DNA of 64,000 nucleotides. Origin: Dirofilaria immitis (taxonomy: Eukaryota; Nematoda; Chromadorea; Rhabditida; Onchocercidae). The DNA lies in the NCBI GenBank assembly GCA_024305405.1, contig JAKNDB010000079.1, forward strand, positions 2,114,501 through 2,178,500, written 5' to 3'. Below are positions 15,819 to 26,600 of this stretch, piece by piece (position 1 is the first letter of the stretch; every line of letters starts with the position of its first letter). The translations under genes and the position numbers were made by a program. The notes beneath the pieces are model-generated. The model saw only the letters and a list, made by a program, of their open reading frames with translations. It had not been told where the DNA came from and did no database searches.

Positions 15819-17166
15819 AGCGTACCAACCGACTTTTACTTAAAAGGGCTAAAAGGACAAAACCTCCCTAAAATAATCATTATATAATCCGAAATTACAA
15901 AATACATATGAATGCAACATTTCTGTTTTATTTTGAAACTGAATTTCAAAAACGATTCAATTCATTTCATTTAGATCTCACTCAAATAACATAAAAGAGA
16001 AAATATACTCCGATTTTAGAACTAAATCTCCAAATTCATCTTTCATAATATAAATAAATAATAATCTTTATGCCTAATGTTTTTCTTCAAAAAAGGATGT
16101 TTTTTTACGGACTTTTACGAACTTAAATTTAGAAAAATATTTATGCAAATACTTACCCTTTTCTTGTTGAAAAGTTATGGGATGGCCGTTTTCGGGTCTT
16201 CTTATTTAAATAACATTAGTATTAATTAATAACCAGATTGTGTTTTTATGAAAAGACTTCAGTTAAATAATGTTTTCTCTCATCAGTCTTCAAAACTGTC
16301 ACCTAAAATAAAATTTCTTATGAATGAATCTTCAGCATTTTTATAATTATAATAAAATGAAAAATTGTAATATAATGAAATACACTGACTCAACGCCCAA
16401 TAAAATTTCATCGACTTTGTTTTGATAAGAAATAATATACTCAAATGAATGAATAAATTTTCATTTGATAGCGGAAAATGTAATTAAAGAAAAGAATTAA
16501 TGATCAAACACTTTCAGCTCAATTTCCGCAAAATAAAGTTTAAATTATGTATCTAAAATTTAAAATTTAATTCTTCTATATTTATTGTCGCCAAGAAATC
16601 ACTAGAAATGAGACAAAACACATGAAAATACCGATAGTTGTATCGAAAAGATTCGGTTCTGCCATTTTCAAAGAAAAAACATAAAAATAGTGTCAAACAA
16701 TTTAAGCTAGCTGTTAATCAGAATGAGAAAGCGTATGAATAAATGAATCAATGTTTCGATAAGTTCGTTCTCGAAAACAGCCTCCCTCTGATTGCCAACT
16801 TCTTTAGAAACAAATAGATGCTGTGTCAGTTTATTATTTTTCAATCCTAACGAATTTTGACGTAATTTCCAGATGTCATGGAAAACACAACTTCTCGTGT
16901 TATTTTTCAAATCATTTTCTCCTGCTTTCTTTCCTTTCCTTCTCTTCTATGCTTTCTTCTTTTTTTTTTTTAATTTAGCTTTTTCCATTTGCCTTTCCAG
17001 TTAAAAAGTTAAATCAATAACAAGTGCGAAACACAGAAATCACAAACAAAGATAATAAAGCTCGGCATTACCAAAAATAAGTAAATACAAGTGAACATTT
17101 ATTTTATGATAAAAGTTATAAATCGACAAGAAATGTTCGATATGTTAAAAATGTGGAAGTGGTGAA
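15819..17166. other. Upstream region of PAQR gene
   Basis: About 1.35 kb of AT-rich DNA between the PAQR start (-) and a doubtful short ORF (+). A pyrimidine-rich run is present around 16920-16990. No convincing coding exon was found; 5' UTR and promoter of the PAQR gene are the likely content. Confidence 0.5.
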
Positions 17167-17310
17167 ATGTTTGCCAAGGTATTTAAATCTTCTTCGAAGG
17201 GATCAGGTCGTGATGCCGATGCTGAGACACTCTCTGAAACAAGAAAAATGTCAGCAGCCAGAAAAATTTTGGAGCAAAGCATTATCATCAGATCTATATT
17301 AAAACAATAA
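17167..17310 (+). CDS. Short ORF, 47 residues, weak SNF7/CHMP4-like start
   Basis: An ATG-to-TAA frame beginning MFAKVFKSSSKG and continuing through LSETRKMSAARKILEQS. Its spacing of MF-K-FK, ET and LE-x-I resembles the first helix of ESCRT-III SNF7/CHMP4 proteins, but the frame stops after 47 codons and I found no following exons of that family. It could be a tiny gene, a truncated pseudogene fragment or chance. It sits tail to tail with the unrecognised gene at 17735 (-). Low confidence. Confidence 0.25.
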   Translation: MFAKVFKSSSKGSGRDADAETLSETRKMSAARKILEQSIIIRSILKQ

Positions 17311-17734
17311 TTTAGAACTGGCGCTAAAATCGTTTTCGTGATGTGTTATCCCGAAGAAAATACATGTACATTACAGTTATCATTCGATGTTTTTTGAAAA
17401 AGAAAAATTTTTCTTAATATCATAGATTGCAAATAATCACTGACAACAAGAACTGATCATTATTGATCTTATTAATAATAAGAAGACGATATTCTACTAA
17501 TAATGTCGTACAAATCAGAAGATTTTACAAATACAAATATATACAATGACTAAATACAAAGCAGAAATTTACCGTTAATGATTTGGTATTGAAATCACTT
17601 AAGGAACACTAACAAATCAAACCGCACTTACATACAAATTTTCTGCAGTTTACGCAGACTAAATTGAGAAAAATATTTATGTTACACTCCCAAAGTTAAA
17701 TTTATGAAAGCTAAATTAATTCAAAGAACCACTT

Positions 17735-20710
17735 CTAAGAGGAAGAAAATTTGCTACCGAATCTCTCTTTTCCGTTATGTTCTGAACGACTTAGATCTGA
17801 TTCACTTGTCATATCGCAAACTTCTGCATCTGAAGCTGAAATCGATTTCTCTGCTTTATCTTCACCGGCTACTGGTATCCATTCCCGAACACTAGGAATA
17901 TTTCGCGACACTGAACTATCTTTGGGAACAATACTTCCGTCCGGTCGTAGTGATATAATTCTTAATGAAGGCCTACAAAGAATTTATTGCTATATTTCGC
18001 AGTAATTTTTTTGAATTTTTCGATTATTGAAAAAATTTTTAAAAATTAGATGTAAATCAGCAAAAATCATTCGAAATATAAAAAAATGTTTAATGTTAGA
18101 AAAGCTTAGTTTTGCTTCACATAAATCAACCTTTGCAGAACAGTATCAAACAATCGTTTTGGTAGTTGCCCCGCACTATTATCAGAAGCTGTATTTGAAC
18201 TCGAACTGCCATCCGTCGTGTTGCTACCCATTTCTATAATAGTGTTGACACCGACTTCAATTTTCTCTACTGGTTGATTATCCATAAATGCAGGATCAGT
18301 GGAAACTGCTGCATCTATTGTGGAAACTTTTGCTGGGATATACCGTACTGTAACTTTGTCGTCATCTGAACGTAAAGAGGAGCATAAACTGATTGGTGTT
18401 TTTGATTTTATCTGAAATTATAAACATGAGGAATTGTGGATGGGTATTTAACATTCTAAAAGACTTCATCGCTGAATTTTTTTCCATATATACAATCTTA
18501 AATAATTTTAAGCTCCGTATAGCAACAGAAAGCATTAAAAGCGAACTTCATTCTAAATGGATCATAAAGATCTTATATGTTCACATATTTGTAAACAAAA
18601 GCCAATATGCGGCACAATTAGGCTTTAAAATTACATTCAAAACAAGACAAATTAGATAGATAACATACAATAATAAATTTTACATTAAAAATAGTACAAA
18701 TAATATGAAACCAACATTTGTTGATGACGGATATGTCGTTGCTTCTTCCACTGATGGAACACTGGGTACGAATTCCTGTTCCAAAATAACAGATGTTTCC
18801 AACAAAACTTCCTCATTCACATCCTTTTTCCTACTACTTTTCATGTATTGGGATGATCGTTCAGTAAAACTGCACGACGAAATATTACTGGTCTAAAAAA
18901 GTCAAAGTCACAACGACTCTTCAAAATTTAATTATAAAGATTACTAGAAATATATGAAGCAGAAAGCGCCGGTATCGTTAGTTATATGTTCCATCTAAAC
19001 ATCTAATCTATGATTATTAGCTTTTAAAATAAAGCGGTTAATCTTCATCCAAGAGTTAACAGTCATTAAAGAAACCGAAAAAGAAGCAGACATACCTTCC
19101 TTTCGGATGAATCTAATTCATGTCTGCTGCTTCTCTTTCTTGAATTGGTTGTAGCAATGAATCATCGGATGACAGGGAATAACTGCTTGATGTAGATGAC
19201 GTGGATGGAACATTTTTTGAAAAGGGAAAAGAATTCGAATTTTGCATTTTTTTGCTGATTTTCGACGCTTATCACTTTTACGGTTTCTGAGAATAAAGAA
19301 ATTACTTATAAAAAGAAAATTCAACAGGGAGCATGCAAATTTTCACAGTTTTCTAACCTCGAACGATCACTCGTAAGATTTTCCAAACGTGGAATATCGA
19401 CAACCGGTGATGCAGGATCAACTGGAACTAGAGGAGAACGTGTAAATTTCTTCCGTTCTTTATATACATGCCCTCGTGATGAAATATTATCTTTTCCTTA
19501 AAAAAAAAAGATTACCGTGAAAATAAATCAGCACAAAATTAGATAAAATTCAATATTTTTTAAACAGTATTTCTGATAAAGAAAAAGACAATAAAAATAT
19601 AGTAATAAAAAGGAAGAAATATAAAATATTATCATATTGAATTATAATATGAAATAAGGAATTATGTTTCAAATAAAACATTTGTGTTGCAGGATGAGAA
19701 TAACTAGAGAAAAAGGACACCGGGAATTAATTTTTAAACGTAGTATAGAAACATTGAAACTGTAACCAATGTTATTTTCAAATTAATGACTTCAAGTTTT
19801 TAACATGCCTGATCACTTTTAATGTACTAAAAGTTTTCATTCGCCGATTATTGAAGATAGTATAATTTGAAGTTTAGCTTTATCAATTTCTGAATAATAT
19901 ATACCAAAACGTTGAACAATTTCTCGTTCCGATTCATCGATACGTTCGCTCAAAAACCTCAATACAGATCCGAATGAAGGTGGTTCGTCTGAAGGTGACA
20001 ATACGCTATACTGAAATATGTAAATTAGAGTGATATTAAGATTATAATGTAGTTAATAATATTCGTCACTGCTGTTTAAAATATTAAATATAATCTTTTG
20101 AAAAATTCTCCAGCCATATAATTCCTTCGTTCTCAATGAAATATTAGTGGATTAAATCATACAATGATGTTGATTAAATTATACGGAGTATCATCCTGAG
20201 AATACTTTCTACAGCAGATATGAACAATGCATCCTCTCGAAATCAAAAAGTCAAAGTTTTTTAATTTACCTGCAGTTGCTCATATATATGTCCGAGACGA
20301 GCTGCAACTAGCTGCTGAATTGGTTCAACCAAGTTTCTAAAATTTTGCATTCAAACAAAACAAATGATAATATGCTATAAATCGAATAGTTTTCGGTTAG
20401 GAAAACTATTATTATTTATTTTAATACAGTACAACTGGTATTATGATTAGATTAATACTAAACTTACAGCAAATATTACAATGACAGGGTACTATGGTAT
20501 CAAAATTAAGCATAAATATTTCCAAAACTGAGATGATCAACTTAAATTAGAAATTCATTTCAATGTTTTGTAAATGACTCACTCAAACCGAGCATTTACA
20601 ATGCTTTCAACAGTTCGCTCTCGGTTAGCACAAAAGTCAGCAACTATTTGGCGTACTGCCAGCCGAATATTTAATACTGTTAATTCTGAACACACATTCG
20701 CTTTCGGCAT
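17735..20710 (-). CDS. Unrecognised serine-rich protein, about 442 residues
   Basis: I do not recognise the family. Eight exons: 20583-20710 (start MPKANVCSELTV), 20270-20336, 19905-20010, 19358-19496, 19096-19286, 18716-18892, 18131-18411 and 17735-17972. Splice sites and phases agree and the total is divisible by three once two missing bases in exon 5 are allowed. The N-terminal 100 residues are helical and conserved-looking (VLNIRLAVRQIVADFCANRE, LVEPIQQLVAARLGHIYEQL, FGSVLRFLSERIDESEREIV). The rest is disordered and rich in Ser, Asp and basic clusters (NRKSDKRRKSAKK, SRKRSSRHELDSSERK), suggesting a nuclear or scaffold protein. The C-terminus is SLRPDGSIVPKD to GSKFSSS. The start is favoured because an acceptor (TTTACAG) sits 10 bases upstream of the ATG, as in trans-spliced genes. 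The frame breaks are at 19247-19253 (T7 on +) and near 19143. The last three exons have no breaks. Confidence 0.75.
20426..20514 (+). repeat. 89-bp dispersed repeat, copy 1
   Basis: Starts ACAGTACAACTGGTATTATG and ends near ATTAAGCATA. It lies in the intron between exons 1 and 2 of the unrecognised gene. A second copy is at 21069-21157 in the same orientation; the two differ at only three positions by my reading, all transitions. Confidence 0.92.
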
Positions 20711-20720
20711 CTCCACTTTT

Positions 20721-21371
20721 CTGTAAATCAAATTAAATTCCAATTTTCCATACTAAAAATTTCCTTATGATTAAAATATTCTAGAGTAAATAAAACTGAC
20801 AGGCCGTTTTCATAATAAAAAGTAATTAAAAAATTTCAAGTTTCTTCTTCATTTTCAAAATAAGATAATATATAAGTTATTTTTTGCTACAAGTAAAGAA
20901 AGCTTGCAGTAGATTTATTTCCATTTTAAGAAATATAGTTTAGAACCCTACCTTATAACTAATCTACTGCTAAGTAAACCAGCGAATTTTTAAATATTTC
21001 CGAATAAATAATTCAACAAATAAGAATTTGATATTTTGATTACCGTTCCTTATACTAGATTCACATCAACAGTACAACTGGTGCTACGATTAGATTAATA
21101 CTAAACTTACAGCAAATATTACAATGACAGGGTACTATGGTATCAAAATTAAGCATATATAATTATAGTAAACATAAAAAACAGAAATTTTGTAATCCTA
21201 ACCTATTACAATACAGTTGATTCCCTCTGCGAAATTGATGTGATACTAAATGGCGAGTAATTGATCAATTAATTTCAGAAACAATAAGAGGCATATTTAA
21301 CAAACGGTCGATTTTCTATAGTATTAAAAATATACCTAATTAAATAGCAAATTTAAATGCTTCGTCAAACT
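20721..21371. other. Gap upstream of the unrecognised gene
   Basis: About 650 bp between the start of the unrecognised gene and the end of a possible small gene, both on the minus strand. It contains copy 2 of the 89-bp repeat. No coding frame was seen. Confidence 0.55.
21069..21157 (+). repeat. 89-bp dispersed repeat, copy 2
   Basis: Starts ACAGTACAACTGGTGCTACG; about 86 of 89 bases match the copy at 20426-20514. It is the same strand and 643 bp away. No terminal inverted repeats or target-site duplication are obvious. Confidence 0.92.
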
Positions 21372-22287
21372 TCATTGTTCATTTAGTTCATTTTGGATGG
21401 CCATGTGATATTCAGTGTATCTATCGTATCCATCATGAATACTCTCACCTGCCATATTATCTTGTGATGCTTGTCTAGCCGTTAATCTGAAATTGCATAG
21501 AGATAAATTTTAATAGAGAATAAATCAAAATATCGGAACATTATCCTTTCTACCTAAAGTATAATACTTTATTCAGCCCGAAAAAAATCTCCGTGCTATA
21601 GAAAGTTGATTAAATTCAGCTTTGTCAAAGCACACTGGAACCTTGTATATCCAAGCTTCAGGCTTTTATCATATGAATACTAATTATCTTATTGGAATCA
21701 TTTCAAATGATCGCATTAGCGAATCGATCAGAATTATCTTTTGACGGATATAACAAGCGTTATAATACAATTTCATGTCTATTAATGAAATAATATCATG
21801 TTTGCTCTTTCCCAAAATAAATTATTCCAATTTTCATTATTACTTTTTTTTGTGTTTTATACAATTAGCTAGTCATTCCGGAGTTACGTAAATAAGATAA
21901 TCGCCCATATCACTTTGTTAAATAAGATGAATTTGTAATGCACCATTAAGTATACATAATAAACAAATTTTGTAGTGATTTCATTACAATCCTAGGATAT
22001 CTTGTATGTATCACACGTATCACATCACACGTGCCACACGCGCCACACGTACCACATCCATTTGAACATCACCCCTTCAATCTTCATATATAATACTTGT
22101 TGATACAACCAATTTCACAAATGAAATTAGCATTCAAAATATTGGTAGATTGCCAATTACCGTATTTTATTGCGATAAGAGGCTGCTGCTGATGATCAAT
22201 CACAAGATGACGGGCAAGCATCGCAGAGACTATCTTCCACTTTACGCATGGACTTAGTTTTGCGGCAGCTGAAGGCTGAATGTACAC
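21372..22287 (-). CDS. Possible two-exon small gene, about 81 residues
   Basis: Exon 22161-22287 encodes MYIQPSAAAKLSPCVKW through HLVIDHQQQPLIAIK and ends at a GTAATT donor. Exon 21372-21486, after a TTTCAG acceptor, encodes LTARQASQDNMAGES to AIQNELNEQ and a TGA stop. Both have codon composition unlike the AT-rich surroundings. The phases do not match as given. Adding one A to the AAAA run at the end of exon 1 joins them in frame (IKIRLTARQ), the same kind of repair needed in neighbouring genes. The family is not recognised. Either exon could instead belong to a different transcript. Confidence 0.35.
22009..22060. repeat. CACACGT-rich short tandem array
   Basis: Degenerate repeats of CACACGT / CCACACG / TACCACAT, including one CACGTG hexamer, in the intron of the possible small gene. 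Confidence 0.7.
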
Positions 22288-23619
22288 GGTTGTATAAGTA
22301 TGTGCGACTGTCCCCGTGGTTTCGGGGTGGTTTCCGGTGAGGTGGTTTGCGTCGGGTGAGTTATGTGAAGTTCCCGGAATTTATCGATTTTTGTTAATCA
22401 TGCATGGTTGGCAATGTATTGATTGACCTTACTTTGTTTTGCACCTGAATTATATGTGAGGAATGACTTGTTTTATGTTAAATTCTTTATTTATGTTATT
22501 TTTTTTAAAAATGAGTTTTTCGGGAAATTTTTATCTTTTCGAGAAGAACTGAAAAACTTGCTATATTTTACTCATTCTCGAATTCAATCGATTGATGGAT
22601 TGAAATTTTACCTTGATGGTAAGAGAATATTTAGCTTGCCAAAAATTCGATCGTTGGTCAGAAGAAGACTTAAAATGCAAATGAAGGAAGAGTAGAAAGA
22701 GGAAAGATATATTTGATTGTATAGGTTATATTACTAAATGATTTGGACTCCTTTCGAAATGTCATTTGCAAGGAACATATTCGTAGGCGCTCGTTTCATC
22801 CCTCAGAGATTTTTGTTTCACATCTGCCATTAAAAGGGGAGGAATCATGGTTTGAAAGAAATCTTATCCGGTTGACGTAATTGGAACTTATAATTTCAGC
22901 AGGAAGCAGAATCTTTTCATGAGGTAATTATTAGAGATAGTTTTGAGAAAACTGCCAGCTTGAAAAGTCCGCGAAAAACTTTTTAATAATTAGTTCAGAC
23001 GCATCTGTCAATAAGATAGAGACGTTCTTGATTAATGAAAAAATTGAAATGAAAAAAGAAAACATGTTTATAGAAGGTTACGGTCAGTGGATATTGTAAG
23101 AAGAAGGGGACATAAGAATTACATGCGAAGTGTTAGAAATATCACTTTCGATTTATTAAATTTTTAATTTATTGAAGAATCTTTTCTATATCTTTTTTCG
23201 CAAATATTCTGATGTTTTTGTTTCGAAATAAATATGAATATCGAAGATTCTTTTAACAAAGGAAAATATGGTTAAACTATGGTGATGCATTATACTATCT
23301 TCTTTTTTGAATCCCATAATCGAATGGTTAAAAAGACATCAAGGAAAAAGCACCAAGAAGAATAGATATACTTGGAAGAACTTCCATAGATTTTCCAAAA
23401 GATTTTAATTTTTAGCTTTTTGCAGAATAATATTCTCCTTGAAGTGTGATATGTGAAACGATCGAAATTACGGTATTATTGCACAACAAAAATCGCTCGT
23501 TCATCAGCATTTCTAATGTCTATGGGGAATTAAATTGCCAAAACATGTTTGTAGCTAGTTGCGTAGTGATGATTTTGTTTGAAATATTGAACAATAGTTA
23601 ATTTTCAAATGTTTCAGCT
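22288..23619. other. Shared upstream region of small gene (-) and top-1 (+)
   Basis: About 1.3 kb between divergent starts. The first 80 bp (22300-22370) is unusually G-rich for this window (GGGGTGG, GGTGAGGTGG, GTCGGGTGAG), which suits a bidirectional promoter. The open frame at 22423-22695 has no convincing features and may be chance. The region ends in the TTTCAG just before the top-1 ATG. Confidence 0.5.
23611..23616 (+). promoter_or_regulatory. top-1: Probable trans-splice acceptor of top-1
   Basis: The sequence GTTTCAG lies only three bases before the top-1 ATG at 23620. In nematodes this arrangement usually marks addition of a spliced leader. No upstream in-frame exon was found. Confidence 0.6.
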
Positions 23620-26600
23620 ATGGCTACAATTGCACCTGTAGTACAAACTCCAAATTCAAATTCTTATTCAAATGGTGAAAGGTTAATGCTTCTTTTCTTA
23701 AATCTTACTTTTCAATATGATAGAATTAATCATGATCTTGAAAGTGTATTGAAACGCTATGAAAATGAACTCTAGTCAAATAAAATTCATAAAATTTAAG
23801 TGTTTCTTGGCATCTTGTGAATAACTTGGCAATTCCATGTTCAGAAACAAGTATAAATCGGATAAATAGTTCTAGTAGTACAAAAAATAAAAAAAAATAA
23901 AAATTAAAGAATGAGTTCTTGTTTTCAAGTCATTTATCATTCTGTTAAATGTCTTTATTATTATTATTCCAATTTTTCTTTTCTAGTACATGTTCTGAAA
24001 CATCGATTGAAGTGAAAAAGGAGGACATGTCCAATGACGATGATATTCCATTGTCAAGGAAAGTTCGAATGACTGTCGATGACGATGATGATGTACCACT
24101 TGCTAAGAAATTGAAAACCGTAAAATATATACGTGACGACGATGATGTACCGCTGTCACAAAAGACTAAAGTTGATTTTTCTTTTTCTGTCAAATATTGT
24201 ACTGTTGTATATTTATTTGGTGAAGGAACCCATTCAGTGCTACCTTATTCCATTCGTTGCATAATTTTATCTATCTGCCGTGGTATGATTCTTTTTTTAA
24301 AAAAATATCTTTGATTCAGCGAACTATACGAAAAAAATGGTGTTTCGTATCATGATCGTTGTTAATTTCTAGCCTCAGAAAGGATTATTCGAGGAAGCAC
24401 TGACTAGTACATCGAGCAGTCGAGTTAAAAAGCCACTGTCATCATCATCCACTCGTTCACTTGAAAAAAAGTGATTAAAAGAGAATTGGAAAGCGATGAC
24501 GATGTACCACTTAGCGTGCGAGTTACCACAATGACCAAAAAAGGAGAAAAAGTGTATCAGACGATGAAGATTACAAACTTGAAGTTGGCTATTATTCTAA
24601 AGTTTTTATAGTTTTAAGGTTCTTATTATTTAAACACCTTAAATTTGAAGCGAAATTGTTCAAAATTGTTTAATTTGTTATTTGATTACAGAAGAAAAAG
24701 AGAAACGAAAAATGCAAGTGAAAGAAAGAAAGCCTCAACTTCTTCGAGTTCTGAGAAAATCCATATAAAAAGTGAAAAGACTAATGGTACTACAGCAAAT
24801 AAGCGGAAAAAACGAGAAGAAGAAGAGGAGGAAATTTGGAAATGGTTCCCTTTTTTCAACCGTTTGAATTAAAATTTAACGGATTTTTTTAATAAATGTT
24901 ATAATTTTTTGAAAATTAATATCGAGACTGGAAAATTCTGGCATTTTTTAGGTGGGAAGAAGAAAAGAAACCAAGTGGCATCAAATGGTTTAGCCTCTCC
25001 CATAAAGGACCTATTTTTGCTCCACCTTATGTAACACTACCTGAATCGGTTCACTTCAAATACGATGGGAAAGTGAGATTTTTATAGAGGCTTCAAAGTA
25101 TGAAAATTTTATAAATTTTTAAGTTATGCGGAAGCATGCTATCGTTTATTGTTTATATCGCAACTTCAAATTGAAATTACGATATAAACAATTATAGGTG
25201 ATGAAATTGGCACCACTGACGGAGGAAATTGCTTCTTTCTATGCAAAGATATTGGAACATGAGTACACAACGAAAGAAACCTTCAATAAAAATTTTTTTA
25301 TGGACTGGAGGAAGGTTTGTATTCTTATTATTTAATGCAGTGCGCGAATTTCGCAAATATTTTTGTCTTGAATTTTTTAAAATTTATCACTATGGTTTTA
25401 GATGATGACTCCGCAGAACGAGAAAAGATTACCGATTTGACGAAATGTGATTTTCGAGAAATGCATGATCATTATGTAAAATTAAGAGAAGAGCGAAGAT
25501 CCTTAAGTAAAGAAGAAAAGCAAAAACTCAAAGAGGTTCGGTTCAATGCTATTATAGAAGAATAATTTCCTAATTAACAACATTATTTCAGTGATTTTTA
25601 TTTTTAGATAAAGCAAGAGGAGGCTAAAATATATGGTGTTGCATATATTGATGGACATAAACAAAAAATAGGAAACTTTCGAATTGAACCACCAGACTTG
25701 TTTCGAGGACGTGGTGGTCATCCTAAAATGGGTCGTTTAAAAGACGAGTCAATCCGGAGGATGTGATCATTAATTGTTCAAAGTAATATTTTGCTGAATT
25801 TTGCGAAATCCATCGGTAAATGCTTAACGCAAATCTTTTTCCCTTCACTTTTGCTGTGTATGATCCAAGTTCATTGTTTTGCACGTTATGATTCGAGACA
25901 TAAAATCTTTTAATTTTGCACATTTCAAGAATGGTTTTTTTCAGATGCTTTAACTAGTTAGTTAAATATAATTATATTAATCGTTAAAGTCCTGTGCAAC
26001 TTGGAAAAAACCATTTTTAAAAGACCTCATAATATAATTGAATTCTACTTTGAAAGTTTTTCTCGATATTTGGATATTTATAATGTTACAGGGATTCAGA
26101 AATACCAAAACCTCCTGAAGGTCATCGCTGGAAAGAAGTACGTCATGATAATACAGTAACGTGGTTGTGTTCTTGGACTGACAATATCTTAGGTTCAATC
26201 AAATATATTATGCTAAACCCATCATCAAAAATCAAGGTAATATTTGATAAACTGCCGGAAATTTAGTTGAAAATTTAACTTTAATTAATAAGCAACAAAA
26301 AAGATTGACAACGAATTTTTAATTTTGGAATACCGTGGGCAACCAATATTCAGTTTCCAGGGTGAAAAAGACTACGAAAAATTTGAAACTGCACGACGAT
26401 TAAAAGATGTTGTTGGAAGTATCCGGGAAAATTATACAAAAGATTTGAAAAGTAAGGAGATGCGCGTACGACAGCGAGCAGTGGCATTATATTTCATTGA
26501 TAAGGCATGAATTCTTCAATTCTTTTTATATTTATTGAATAGGATTTTTTGCTAATAAATACAATTTTAGTTAGCGCTTCGTGCGGGTAATGAAAAGGAT

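Noticed and set aside
22423..22695. Plus-strand 90-codon frame upstream of top-1
   Set aside because: It is rich in Phe, Leu and Lys, lies in a divergent promoter region and lacks any recognisable feature.
24547..24712. Two further possible frame breaks in the top-1 tail (A5 at 24547-24551 and 24708-24712)
   Set aside because: The exon phases already agree without them, so I did not count them, although the repaired version ([11 protein letters not shown]) would look more like the acidic tail.
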